The notes under the pieces are model-generated. The model worked only from the letters and a program-made list of their open reading frames with translations. It had not been told where the DNA came from and did not search any database. Positions 32,503 through 43,600 of a stretch of DNA of 64,000 nucleotides are shown here, one piece after another; within the stretch, counting starts at the first letter, position 1; every line of letters begins with the position of its first letter. The translations under genes and the position numbers were made by a program. This DNA is from Blattamonas nauphoetae (taxonomy: Eukaryota; Preaxostyla; Oxymonadida). The stretch covers positions 248,001 through 312,000 of the forward strand of contig JARBJD010000050.1 of the NCBI GenBank assembly GCA_033064195.1. The letters are read 5' to 3'.

Positions 32503-34238
32503 TCGATGAGGGAGGCCAGCAGACTGCCCGGGGGCAGCTTCAAGTCCTCGAGAGGACTGTCGAGAGCTGTCAATAGGCTGTATTCCCCCATTTCCATCTG
32601 CTGGCATTCGAGACGAGACAAGAGAGTCGACCACGGCTGACCCTTCCAAGCCGGTGTTATCAGGAGAGCTCTCCTCGGTCTCTGCATCAAGAGTTTCCTC
32701 ACTACTTTCGCCACCATCAGAATCGGGGGATGAATCAAGAGATTCATCGTCATCTCTGACCAGTCTTGGGCCATCACCCCTCTTCCAGCTTCTTCGTTCG
32801 CCTCTGAGAGACTGTAGAACATCTTGCATTGTCTGTTCGTGGCGGAGGCGAAAAGATCCATCTCTGGAACGAAGTTCCATCTGTCTTTGATCAACTGGAG
32901 AGCTTGGGGTAGGAGATGATATTCGCTGTGTGGGGGGAGTCGTGAGAGCGCATCCGATATCGCGTTGCTCTTGCCCGGTATGTGATTGACTGAGTGAAGC
33001 GTGATCTTGTATCGCTTGCACGCTCTCAGGACTTCCCTGGTTATCTTGAGGAGAGGTGGGCCTGCGCGTTGTCTCTGCAGGTTGAAGACCGTCGCAGTGT
33101 TGTCTGAGAGAATTGAAAGTGAAGTGACACGAGCCTGCCTCAAGCGCTTCGCCGCTGCTCGGATGCTCCGACCCACCGCCGCCGTCTCCTTCCAGTTGCT
33201 CGTGTGGAGACGGTCCCGTTCGTTCCAAAAGTCGTGGTAGTAATAGTCGAGATCGTTCAGACGAAGGACTGCACCCCACCCCGTGGGGCTGGCATCGGTC
33301 GTGATTGACGCTTGGCTCACTGTCGGTTCGAATGAGAGAGGAGCGTTGACTATCAGTCTCCTCTTCCAGAAGTGTAACTCTCCCAAGAGTAGAGGAGTGA
33401 GCCGGACCTTCCCTTTCCATCCGAAGCTGCGAACTGCCAACGCTAGGATCGACTGGTGATTTCGGAGGTATAGACTCGTCTCTGGGATGGAAATACGCAG
33501 AAAATTGAGTGCGCCGATGAGGCTGGAGAGCTGTTTGACCGAGACAAGGGACTTCTGTTGGCAGGCGAGGGTCTGAGACTTCAGGAGTGTGAGGAGCTTC
33601 TTCTGGCGGGACGCTGTAACTCTGATTGTTTGGTTCTTCGAGTCGAGGTGCCATCCCAAGAACTCCGCTTCCTGAGTGGGTTGGAGTTGACACTTCTCTT
33701 CGGCTATCACAAAGCCCAATTGCCTGAGTCTCTCCACGGCTTGGAGAGTCTTGCTTCTCGCTTCCTCCTCCGACTCCGCAATCAAAAGTAGGTCGTCCAA
33801 ATAGAAGACGATAGAAACGTGTAACTCCTCCCTCAACGCTTTCACTGCGATCTTCATTGTTTTTGAAAAGGTACGAGGGGCTGTGGCCAATCCGAATGGC
33901 AGAGCCTTGAACTGGTACATCTTGTCCTTGAACTGGAAGCAGAGGAACTTGCGAAGCGGAGGAGACAGGAGGATGTGTAGATACGCAGAGTGAATGTCGA
34001 CTGTTGTTAACCAAGAGTGGGCGGTTATCAACGGAAACGCGGTTTGCACTGACTCCATTTTGAAGTGCTCCGTCCTGATCTCCTTGTTGAGGACGGATGC
34101 GTCGATCACTTTCCTGAACTTCCCCCCCTTCTTCGCCACGAGGAACGTGGGGAGGACGAGTTCCGCCGCTTCTGGTTGTATCTCTTCCACCGCTCCCATC
34201 TGAAGTTCCTCCTGAAGGAGCAGATCGTATGCTGTCAT
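32499..34238 (-). CDS. DIRS reverse transcriptase and RNase H
   Basis: 579 aa from the first ATG. RT: LVLPTFLVAKKGGKFRKVID (fingers), TVDIHSAYLHILL (motif A), KALPFGLATAPRTFSK (motif B) and YLDDLLLIAE (catalytic YxDD). RNase H: TTDASPTGWGAVL, W-K-ETAAV, SDNTATV and SDALSR near residues 330-465. The open frame extends upstream of this ATG to about 34410, with a natural-looking LDSWEAIGG and ALWEWKDAESPARL stretch, and overlaps the Gag frame. It is therefore probably made by frameshifting from Gag rather than from its own ATG. It looks catalytically intact. Confidence 0.9.
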   Translation of the reverse strand: MTAYDLLLQEELQMGAVEEIQPEAAELVLPTFLVAKKGGKFRKVIDASVLNKEIRTEHFKMESVQTAFPLITAHSWLTTVDIHSAYLHILLSPPLRKFLCFQFKDKMYQFKALPFGLATAPRTFSKTMKIAVKALREELHVSIVFYLDDLLLIAESEEEARSKTLQAVERLRQLGFVIAEEKCQLQPTQEAEFLGWHLDSKNQTIRVTASRQKKLLTLLKSQTLACQQKSLVSVKQLSSLIGALNFLRISIPETSLYLRNHQSILALAVRSFGWKGKVRLTPLLLGELHFWKRRLIVNAPLSFEPTVSQASITTDASPTGWGAVLRLNDLDYYYHDFWNERDRLHTSNWKETAAVGRSIRAAAKRLRQARVTSLSILSDNTATVFNLQRQRAGPPLLKITREVLRACKRYKITLHSVNHIPGKSNAISDALSRLPPHSEYHLLPQALQLIKDRWNFVPEMDLFASATNRQCKMFYSLSEANEEAGRGVMAQDWSEMTMNLLIHPPILMVAKVVRKLLMQRPRRALLITPAWKGQPWSTLLSRLECQQMEMGEYSLLTALDSPLEDLKLPPGSLLASLIE

Positions 34239-34408
34239 CTCCTCCGAGCTCCCTTTGAACGATGGGGCCCTCCTTGCGAGGCGAAGTCTGGCTGGAGACT
34301 CCGCATCCTTCCATTCCCACAGTGCTCCTGCTTGGATAGTCTCCCTCCCACCAATAGCTTCCCAGGAATCGAGCCTGCTCAGCAGCCTGCCTGTGATCTG
34401 ATGTTCTT

Positions 34409-35614
34409 CTAGTAGCCTCGGTTGTACTTCCTGCCCCTGTTGCTTCCCGAGTTCGAGCCGAATTGTTTGACGGGGGTACGGCCCTGCCCCCCTTTGGGTG
34501 AGAAACCAGGGGTGGAATGCATCTGAGACATGGATGCCGGCCCGACGAGCTGCACTGCCTGATCGTAGACTGTCTGAGACAACTGTACGGGTGGCGGTGG
34601 TGGGGGGAGTCTGCTAACATCGTGTGATATTGGACGAGGAATGTTCATCTCGTCCATCATACTCTCAAAGTTGCCCGCGTTCACAAATATCGCGTGGGAT
34701 GCGCGAGAGGCTGAATCAGCTGACAAGAGTATCGCGTCGCGGATGTTATCGAGGGCTGGGCACGACGGAACGAAGGAAGAAACTTGGTGGAAGGCATCAC
34801 CCAAGAGAGCGACCGACATGAGGCTTGACTGAGTAGCCATCCTCAGTATTTGTTCCCTGACGCCCTGAGGATTGTCCAGCTTTGGCGGGTCTCCTGAAAA
34901 CTGCATCTGGACCTTCAAGTTTGTCCGTGAGTCGTGCGTTGTGCGGTTTAGTTCATCTAGCAGCTGGGGGGACAGAACTGTCTTTGTCCAATCACCAGTA
35001 AACTTCGAGTGCCTCTTTTTTAGTTTCTTCTTGATCATTACTGCCGGATCCCTGGAAGTGTCGGGGGCAAAATCCAGGGGTTGATAAGCGGACCGGTATC
35101 CTTCCGAAGTGTGCAAGAAGGGGGAAAGTTTTCCTCCTTTCATCTTTTTTGATCGTCCTTTCTCATCTCGGGAGCTTGACGCGTGTCGCATACTTCTGAA
35201 TTTGTGCCTCCCATGCTTGCTTGCTTTTGTGGAATGCTTTGTAAGTTTACGCAACCTACGACGGTCCGACTTGTGATGGCGGCGATCTGACGTTGAATCC
35301 TGTGATATTTCCGATGAGTCGGAGTCCGAGGGTGATGAGCTGTCAGTGTCGGGGGACTGATGGGAAGCCTGTCGCTTCGTCTTCCTGATCGGTGCAGGAG
35401 AGGAGATTGGAGATCTTTGAGATCTAGACGACTGTGAGGGCGCTGAATCGCGTATTGAGTGTTGCTGTGGTTGCTTTCGTGGTGGAGAGAGGAGATCATA
35501 AAAGTCCGGGTCTGCGCTGTGCAATTCGTTAATGATTTGCTTTAGTACATCAGGCGGTATCTTAAAGGAAGGGGATACGTCTGATTGTACGGTAACTTCG
35601 GCAGTAGTTGTCAT
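34409..35614 (-). CDS. DIRS Gag-like protein
   Basis: 401 aa, first ORF of the element. The N-terminal third is Ser/Arg/His/Lys-rich (SDSDSSEISQDS and many RR/KK pairs). The middle part is helical (KFTGDWTKTVLSPQLLDELN, MATQSSLMSVALLGDAFHQV). The C-terminus is Gly/Asn/Arg-rich (GSNSGSNRGRKYNRGY), an RNA-binding type tail. No zinc knuckle is present. It ends at TAG 34409-34411; read through, a TGA follows 12 codons later. Its 3' end overlaps the upstream extension of the RT frame. Confidence 0.8.
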   Translation of the reverse strand: MTTTAEVTVQSDVSPSFKIPPDVLKQIINELHSADPDFYDLLSPPRKQPQQHSIRDSAPSQSSRSQRSPISSPAPIRKTKRQASHQSPDTDSSSPSDSDSSEISQDSTSDRRHHKSDRRRLRKLTKHSTKASKHGRHKFRSMRHASSSRDEKGRSKKMKGGKLSPFLHTSEGYRSAYQPLDFAPDTSRDPAVMIKKKLKKRHSKFTGDWTKTVLSPQLLDELNRTTHDSRTNLKVQMQFSGDPPKLDNPQGVREQILRMATQSSLMSVALLGDAFHQVSSFVPSCPALDNIRDAILLSADSASRASHAIFVNAGNFESMMDEMNIPRPISHDVSRLPPPPPPVQLSQTVYDQAVQLVGPASMSQMHSTPGFSPKGGQGRTPVKQFGSNSGSNRGRKYNRGY

Positions 35615-35629
35615 TTGTTGATGTAACCG

Positions 35630-35721
35630 TTGACCAACCCTTTATTCGTGACCACTTCTCAACCCCCTAATCTCACGGAGAGGAACCGAGGTTTGAGCAG
35701 CACCTACTGGAAGGGCGGTGC
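35630..35721 (+). repeat. DIRS right inverted terminal repeat
   Basis: It ends GGGCGGTGC. Its outer 50 nt are found reverse-complemented in the internal region, and the inner 58 nt match the left repeat. Confidence 0.9.
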
Positions 35722-37492
35722 GTCATCGGTTTGGTTGTGTCGATCACTCGTTCAACCAGATTCTCTTCCAGAAGGCATGTGCAGAGACTGGGGAGGACGG
35801 AATTGAGATTGATGATCATTTCAAGGTGGGAGGAGTGTGTCGGTGATGAGTGGCTGCAAGTTCGTTCCAAAAGTGAGCACAGCTGTGGAATATCGTAGAA
35901 AGTGTCTCTGAAGGCGACAGGATCGTGTGATTCGGTGTTTACAAGATAGGAAGAGGCACATTTCCACGAACGGTCGAGAACTTTTGTCAACAGGTCAGTT
36001 CGGTCTGAATGTGGACAAGCCGATTGGGTTTTCAGCTGCTCAAGCAGATCGAGGCAGTTTTTGATGGTTGATTTGAGAAGAGGAACAACGTTGAACTTGA
36101 TCAGAATCTGGAAAAGATGAGAAGAGACAAAGGCACACGCTGTGAAATGTGGAGTTGATGTGATGTAGAAGTGAGGAGAGGAGAGAGAATCCCACACAAA
36201 GCAGTTCCAAAACAGTGTTTTCAGTGAGAAGTGGTGATTCGGAGGGAAGTGTGGCGGAGAGTGCAGAGATATTTCCATCCGAAGGCGACAGTTCGGCGAA
36301 GATTGACTTCATTTTCGAAACACGCTCGGCCAGTCTTCCACACAGCCGTCTGACGAATGGAACAAGCTTCGAGGAACATTTAGTCGAACTAGAAGGTACT
36401 TCGAGTGTTCGGAGGAAGTTGTCTGTCTCTGAATCAGATTCGCTTCGAACGGAAAGGGCTTCGAGAGCCAGCTTCGATACTTCGAGATGTGGGGAGAAAG
36501 ACAACTGGGTAAGAATCGTCAACTGGGGGATAGTTGCTTTTTTATTCGTTGAACGATCGATAAATGCGAGATATTGGGCAGTATTGTGGGTGAGGAACGT
36601 GGAAGATGATTGAAGAGTCGAAGTCCACATCATCAGACAATTTCCGATCTAGAACAAAATAATGGAAAGATTAGTGGCAGCAGACTTCAGTGAGTATGTC
36701 TGTATTCGAAATAGAGATCACACATTTTAGAAAGAAGGATGGAATCGATGATGCACAAATGCGATCCAATTCGCTTTTTGATGATTTTCCTGACCGAATC
36801 AATTACAAGACACAATGATGAAGATAGATAGTCAAGAGAATACCAATCACAATCAACAACTGTGGGAGAGAAATCTGAGAAATGATGACGAAACAAGAAT
36901 CACACTGGAATAGAACATGGTTTGGTCCATTTACAATACTGTTCAAATATTTGTATGTACTCCATATCAAGTATTGTTGAGAGGGCCCAATTGGACTCTG
37001 TCAAAATCATCGACGAGATTGAAACAAAAGTGTAGAAACAAACTAGTTGCGAGAATGAGCAGGCTATTAAACATCATTGGACGTAGTGCTTTGCAATCTC
37101 CACGTATCTGGCTTAGAAACACTTCAACCAGGTGCTATAAACATTACAGAGTGATGTCGAGAGGAAGTCGTCAAACTGTTTGTTCCGGTGTTTTGGTGTC
37201 AACTTTGGGTTTTGAAGAAGTCCTGTTGTGGAGCATGTATACTGGCCTGACCGGGGGTGACCGGTCACTTTTTCCCAAAAAGTACTGACGGTCAGTGACC
37301 GAGAGTTTTCGAAATATGGGTCAGATCACATTCGACAAAAAAAATCCATTCGATGCCAATATTGCATGGAACTTAAGGAAATGACAAATATCTGCGTTGT
37401 AATAACATATCTGGATGGTTTCGGAAAATGGAGGTCAAGGATCTGTGTGAAATGTGCATTCTGATGGTAAATTGGGATGATCAAACCTCACC

Positions 37493-38619
37493 GTGTCCAA
37501 TTCCATTTTCGTCAGAACTTGCTCCACAATTCGAATGCAGTTCTCTCCACTCTCATTCGGAAATCATTATGAAATGGCCGACAGTCTCCTGTCTCTCCAG
37601 TATGATTCGATCGTTGTCTCGATCCTCCCTGCTCTGAATGAAGAATACTATTCGACTGCTATAGACCGTTTCTGCATGTACATGAATGCTCAGTCGCATT
37701 TACTCACTCTTTGTGGCTATCGTCGTTTGGAATTTGTGTGTAGAACAGCCATATCGTGTTTCCACTTCTCTACTCAATGCGGAAGAACACAGACATTACA
37801 AGCCACGGTCGAAGCCAACCAGAACGGCCACAATGTATCTTTCACCATTATTTCTCACATACTTCTTGAAACAGTCACGTTCGAATCAACAACAAACAGA
37901 TTGCTCACGCCCCTGCAAGATATCCACTTCCACTTCATCCTCAGTCCATCCATGTATTTGCCGTCACTTCCACCACCAAGTTTCAAGTTCAGATTACATC
38001 TGAGAAAGATGATTTGTTCGAACCTTCCTCTGGACACCAACACGTTCCGATTCGGCTTAAGAACGATCCAAGCCGCCTCTCAACATTGTAACACAACATT
38101 GCCATTTGTCTATCAAGGTCTTTACAGACCAATCATACCCTTGTTACGCTGTATGATCTGGTGCGAAACACCTCAATTCCTAAACACAAATTCAAACAGA
38201 CTGGAATGCCAACGAGTATTGTTATCGTGCTTTGGAACACAACCCTGATGGTTTTGTCATTCTTGCCAATCTCGGATGCTCTGCTTGCCTTCAACTCCAT
38301 CAAGTCGAACGTGATGTTCAGAGTCTCTAAAATGACAGTCGCTCATTTGCCATGCCGCACGTCACTCCCATCACTCATTTTTTCTACTTCTGGCTCTCTC
38401 CGAGTCTCTTCACGGTTTCGAACGGCTCTGGATGATCTGGAAGGCTTCCTCGCGTTTGGAGTATCAAATGAGTCTTTTCTACTGCATTCAGTTGTCATTT
38501 GTCGTTTCTTTCGTCATATAATCACATTATTATCCCCTGAGTTGTCTCAATATTTTGGAAATGTCATTTTAAGTGACAAGAGGAGAGATCTTCATGAAGT
38601 GGTCGTTCTGCTCCATTGA
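37493..38619 (+). CDS. Unrecognised gene inside the 2.5-kb TIR element, two overlapping ORFs
   Basis: An open frame 37493-38248 is followed by one in another frame, 38161-38619 (TGA). Both have natural composition: in the first LPALNEEYYSTAIDRF and CGYRRLEFVCRTA, in the second LPISDALLAFNSIKS and HIITLLSPELSQYFGN. A short intron near 38150-38200 would join them, but I could not find donor and acceptor in phase. The first in-frame ATG is at about 37535. The product would be helical and roughly 370 aa, with no known domain. It may be cargo or an unrecognised transposition protein. Confidence 0.35.
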
Positions 38620-38652
38620 AATGCAAATCGATTGCAGAGGGGTGGTCAACTG

Positions 38653-39431
38653 TCAGAGGGGTGGATTTTCCTTAGACACTGGATCTCCAAGCAGGGCATT
38701 ACCTGTCATAAAGAAATGATTTGATTCGAGTCGGATAATTGCTGGGATCTGACGATTGATGAACTGGAATGAGCGGAATTTTAGGGGAGAAAGCCGTGAG
38801 TGAGCGAAAAGATGAGAAGATCCTTCGTAGCTTTGATGTTCGCTGGATTTGGATATGATCCGGTCCACAGTGTCCGATGCTATCTTGATTGTCTCTGCAC
38901 ACAAGCAATCCCTGTTTCTGGTTGATTTGGAGGGGATTGGCGCTGATTTACCAATTTGTGGCGGTGTCACGATTGAAGGAGCGAAAGAAACGGCCACAAA
39001 ACATCCAGGGGAATGATCCTTGCTGTTGATTTATCGTTCCAACCTGTGTATGGCCAACTTGTATCTGCTGAGTCGACTGGACAGGATGCGCGTTTTGGGC
39101 GTCACTCAGCGATATTGAGAGACTTCCTGTTCGGGCGATTGTGTGAGATATCGACATCCTTGTTTCTAGATCACATATTAAGGCAGAATGCATACAAATG
39201 GGTCATCTGTACTGTATCATCATCTGTTGTGAACTATTGGCGGCAAATCTGGGCTGAGTGAGGCATTTGAGGGGATGTGATCGTGGTAGGCGATGGACGG
39301 GATTTGAAAGGTATATGACGTGCGCGTCGTAAGACGTGGACTTGTGGAGGAAATCCGATTGTTGACTTGAGCCACACTACAAATGGTCGGCTTCTTCCTC
39401 GCTTTCTTCGAAAACAATTGTATCGTCTCAT
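38653..39431 (-). CDS. Unrecognised minus-strand ORF cluster in the TIR element
   Basis: Three minus-strand ORFs (39431-39234, 39193-38948 and 38997-38653) in different frames look coding: PSPTTITSPQMPHSAQICRQ, then TIARTGSLSISLSDAQN and QVGTINQQQGS, then AETIKIASDTVDRII ending in TGA. Splicing could join them. In the first, a TAG directly after CRQ is followed by about 22 more open codons. It converges on the plus-strand gene. No family is recognised. Confidence 0.25.
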
Positions 39432-39843
39432 TTCCCTGTCAGTCCTCCATAAATCAGAAAGTTGTTCATATAGGTCGGTCCAGACCGAAGTAAGGAAGAA
39501 GGACAGTTCGAGAGAAGCGTGGGAAGTGAGTGGAGCGTGGATCTTGTCTCGAAAGGAGTCGATGGGAAGATCAAAAACGAAGTCCAGTGTGCATAAGGGT
39601 TATCTTCTCTATCATCATTCTGATATTCCATTAATTCAGTCAGACCTGGTTTTCAACCTGATTTTGAGATGTAAAGTCGATCTGTCCCTTAGAAGAAAAG
39701 GGGAGTGACACTGACCGAGCCAAAAGGCTCGGTCAGGCCAGTATAGGAGCATGGGATTTTTGTGTGATGAATAGTTGGATAGATGCATAATATGTTGATA
39801 GAATCCCTGATGGGTGGTTCTTGCTCCGTGAAATCTTTATCAA

Positions 39844-39855
39844 TGGTTTGATCGT
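39844..39855 (-). promoter_or_regulatory. Upstream GATCAAACCA motif of A10
   Basis: GATC is 101 nt before the ATG in the upstream target duplication (39752). The 2.5-kb element now separates it from the A10 coding exons. Confidence 0.5.
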
Positions 39856-40004
39856 AATTCGCACCATTTTGTGGTTTGGACAGAACCTTGATTGGTCTGA
39901 ACCGTTTCATCAGTTCCGCACTCTGCTATTTCTGGGTTATTGGTTTGTTTCCAGGGATCTTGGAAGGAACGTTGATGAAGGAAATCAAGGTGAAGTGAAA
40001 TGAT

Positions 40005-40409
40005 ATGAGTGGTGAGTTGGGTGCCTGTTTTATTGTCCCAATCACAAAGGCAGCCACAAAACAAGATGAATTGGTGCGAAGAAACACAGAATCAGAAAAC
40101 AATGATGTGACGAGAATCACTGACAGAAGAGGACGAGATCTTGGAGACTCTGAAGTGGGCGATGTGGGACGTGATGATGTGGCTGACTCGACACGCTAGA
40201 AAGGCATGTCAAGAAGAAAGAGGTGTTCAAAGGATGAGCGAGCTAGCCCAGATGAGAACGGAAGGGTGGACTGCTCTGTGAGAATGAAGAGGACGGATCC
40301 ACAAAGAAGAACACGGCGAGTCGCGTCACAAAAGCCGACCGAGTCGGAGAAGAGTGGAGTGTTCTGCTTGTGCGGTGGAGCGGGCGTTGGAGTGGTCAGA
40401 ACACGATGA
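40005..40409 (+). CDS. Small charged ORF read through TAG
   Basis: ATG at 40005 opens 64 codons (VRRNTESENNDVTRITDRRG, DDVADSTR) to TAG 40197-40199. The same frame then continues for 70 more codons of similar composition (SRRKRCSKDERASPDENG, PTESEKSGVFC) to TGA 40407-40409. If TAG is sense this is one 135-aa protein. No domain is recognised. A minus-strand ORF covers 40196-40624 but is Ser/His/Leu-rich and looks like a shadow. Confidence 0.35.
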
Positions 40410-40644
40410 GTGTGAGAAGTGCGGTCTTCTCCATTGACGTGTCTCGAACGGCTGTGAGCGACAGGGTGTGTGTTGGTGAGTGTGACGTGAGAGGAATGAA
40501 GAATCAAAATGAACAGAAACTGGCTCGAGTCTGATCGAAGCGGATTGACGTGGGGCTTCCTAAAGTGTCTGGACTGATCACAACTCTGCCAAAGAAAAAC
40601 AAGAAGTGTGTGGTGAGATAACAATCAAGAGAAATAGTGTTCGA

Positions 40645-43600
40645 TCAAATCGCTGGTGGCGGGTTTTTGGTCGATTCTGCATCCAATTTCACTTCCGCTG
40701 GTTGTTTGTTCTCTTCCAGCCCTTCTAGTGTCTTCACAATCTCGCTCAGTGATGGTCGCGAGTCTACATCGGGGGTGACACACTTGTCGATCAGTTCGGC
40801 AAGTATCTTGTTCGTGATCGTTGTTGTGTTCAGTTGGAATCCACTCCCAAATGCACGCTGAGCATTCACTGCATCAACCTCTTTGCACGGAATCTCGCCT
40901 GTCTCCAACTCCCACAACAGAATCCCCAGACTGAACACGGCTGCCTTCTCCATCTCCGCCACCACTCCTCCCTTCACCATTTCTGGCGCCTGCCATCGCT
41001 GGTCCTCCACTCGCTCTCGATTCCGCGCCTTTTCTGTGCTCTCGCCAAGGCCACTCCCAAAAAAAGCGCCCTGGGTCAGTGCTGCCTTCGTCTGGAAGAA
41101 CACTTTGTCTTTCGAGTCCAGGAAGATCCAGTGAGGAGACAATGTTGTCAGAATAGGTGCCGAAGAGTCTGTCTTCGCAATCTGTTCAACTCCACGCGCC
41201 AGCTCCAATCCAACTTGCATCCTTGAAAAGCCGGATGGGTTTGTTCCATGCAGACGGTTGTAGAGAGAACAGTTTCGTGTCAGTTGTGTCACCGAAACAG
41301 GATTCTCTCCATTCATCACTTCCACCATCTCTTGCAGATCATCTCCTTCCATTCTAATTGCATTTGAATGTGCCAGCTGAGTGAAGTCTGACGCTGACGA
41401 CTCCACAACAATCGACTTCGATCCCATCCCATAAAACGACGTGTCTCCACTGTGCCTGTTCAGCTCGTTCACGTCGTCCACTTTAACCTCAAACTGGTCT
41501 GTCTCCTCCATCTCTGACTGGTTCGGCGTTTTTCCTTTCTTCGATGCACGAGATCGAAGTCCCAACACAACCAGCAGCAGAATCACAATCAGTGCCAGAA
41601 TGCCAATCCCCACCACCAGCCCCACAATCCAACCCCGACTCGTGACTCCTCCTTCCGCTTGCTTCTGATCTGATGAAGGCGAGCGGATCACAAACGACGA
41701 CGACGATTGGTTGTTTCCAAACAGAAGACACCCTTTCCACTCTTCCGATGTGTGCAGCGACGACAACGAAGACGATGCCAGTGTCACCACAATCTCACTT
41801 TCCGAGAACGAAGAGAATCCATCACTCGAACCAGAAAGAGCGAACTCCACTGATTCTCGCTTGTCTCCTTTTTGCGAGGACACTTCCAGCGACAGACCAC
41901 ACGGAAACAGACTCGACCCAACAACCACAATACGGTACTGGTTCGACGACGAGTTGAAAGACGACGAAGAGTTCGGGAGGAGCGTTGGGATGAAGAGAGG
42001 CGCTTCGATGATATCTTCATCTCCTGCCATCAAACAGTCTGTGGCATCGATCCAAGCTGATGGGTGGTTTTTCGTTCCATCTCCCTTTGCCAGACTGTCG
42101 ATCACAAGCATTCCCTCTCCCTCGCAGTGGATGTTCTGTCGAGCGGATGGGAAGTCAGTGATGGATGGTCCGTTTTGAGAGAACACTCCAGCTGTCACAT
42201 TCAGCTTCCCTCCTCTCATCCAGATCCCACCCACTTCAATACCTTTCAGCGTCACTCCATTCAACTCGGTGTCTGTCTCGATCAGTTCAATAAATCCTCT
42301 CGACCATCCACAAATCGACACATCCTCGTTGTTTGATCCACTCCCTCCTCTTCCTTCAATCGAGCAGCTTCGAATCACAACTGTTCCTTTCGAGGCCGAC
42401 ACCAGTTTGAACGACGAGCCAGACAAGTCGGCGATGACTGTGAGGAGTGTCAGTCTGCATTCCGCCTCCTCTTTCACTGAGACGAGGACACAGTTCGGTT
42501 GGGAGGCGGATGGACGAGCTTGAAGAGTTGCTGGCTCGGATTGGAACGAGAGTAGAGTGAATGGAACGCTGGTTGTGACGACGAGAGGAGAGGTGAGGTC
42601 GGCTGAAGTGACGATCCTCATGGCCGTGTCTGAAATCCCGAGAGAAGTAGCTGAATTCCACGCTGACTTGATCCCAAAACACGTTTCAGGATCAGCTCCA
42701 CTATGATCCACTCCTGCACTTGCTTCTGTCCCACACACATAGAACGACAGTTTTGATGGTTTCGAAAGTGTTGTGATCTCTGCTTCTTCAATCTCGATCT
42801 TCTTCATGTTTGAGTCACACAGTTCGGTGATTTTGTAGACTTTACCAAACGCGAGGGAACCACTCACGCCAAGTGCGATCACTTCGCTCCGACCAAATGT
42901 GTCTGACGAGAAAGACACGTCAAACGTGAAAGAGTCGTTCAGTGTCATTGATCCGACTGTTCCACTTGGCAGATTCGACCCCGAAAGTTCAACAATCATC
43001 GAAGCATTCAAAGAATTCGCTGGAACTATCATCGTTTTCGTGATCATTCCTTCATCTCGTTCGATATCCTCGCGAGTTTCGAACACTCCAGAGTGGATCA
43101 CTCCATCCTCAGTCCCATTCGTGATCTTTGTAATCGTGTATGAATACAAATAGCGAAGAAGTCTTCCATCGACTGGATACAGTTGGAGGGCAGATGAGGT
43201 CGCCAGTTGATCCGAGGATGCAGTCACCACAAATGACGCTTCATGGAGTGGAGATGGAGGAGGCGAGGGAGAGTTAATCGGAGAGCCATAAACGGTTACT
43301 GTGTAGAATTCTCCTGATACAAATCCAGACCCTTTCACTGTCACAACTGTCCAGTTTGGATTTGTATCCGTGCACGACGCTGATGTGACTCGCACAGGCT
43401 CTATTGGCACTGAAAAGCGGACAGACTCATCCAGAATGCACGAGGCTGTGTCAGAAATGGCGAGCGAGATGAGCTCGTACGTCTTCCCGAATTTGAGACA
43501 CGGTTCACTCGCTTCGTAAACTTCAATCTCAATTGGTTCAGTGCTTTCTTCGCTGGTGATTTCCGTTTCAGGAAGTTCAATTTCAGATCCAATCAAACTT

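Larger units (their letters stand above)
27057..35721 (-). mobile_element. DIRS-type tyrosine-recombinase retrotransposon
   Basis: The left end (27057-27128) and right end (35630-35721) are inverted repeats sharing 58 bp (27071-27128 against 35630-35687). An internal region at 31271-31342 is the perfect reverse complement of the outer 22 nt of the left end followed by the outer 50 nt of the right end, that is, the circle junction. This is the hallmark of DIRS elements and fixes the ends to the base. No target duplication is present, as expected for recombinase integration. The minus strand encodes Gag-like, RT/RNase H and tyrosine recombinase ORFs. Without the 3.9-kb segment nested near its 3' end it would be about 4.8 kb, a normal DIRS size. 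Confidence 0.9.
26480..37236 (-). pseudogene. Family A gene, copy A10, split by the DIRS element
   Basis: Minus-strand exons: 37236-37177, 37134-37044, 36997-36906, 36874-36844, 36789-36686, 36648-36139, then exon 7 in two pieces, 36107-35722 and 27056-26480. The two pieces join within a Thr codon, exactly as A1 reads at that point (KPMTVP), with no duplicated or lost base, and total 963 nt. The 616-codon frame is otherwise open. It ends at TAA 26480-26482 because the usual TGA has become TCA. A second element sits at the start codon. Without a way to remove 8.7 kb the gene is dead. Its reading frame is undamaged otherwise, so the insertions are probably recent. Confidence 0.8.
37238..39745. 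mobile_element. 2.5-kb TIR element with 8-bp target duplication
   Basis: There are 16-bp perfect terminal inverted repeats, TATACTGGCCTGACCG at the left and its complement at 39730-39745. They are flanked on both sides by GGAGCATG (37230-37237 and 39746-39753). An 8-bp duplication suggests hAT-like or P-like transposition. Subterminal hairpins are visible (CTGACCGAGCC-AAAA-GGCTCGGTCAG at the right). It sits across the A10 start codon. The ORFs inside do not look like a transposase to me. Confidence 0.85.

Noticed and set aside
32520-34620. First 700 codons of the 1065-codon minus-strand ORF that ends with the recombinase
   Set aside because: They overlap the RT/RNase H gene in another frame, are Ser/Arg/Pro-rich, and match no RT or Gag motif. 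Only the part after the ATG at 32502 is a real domain.
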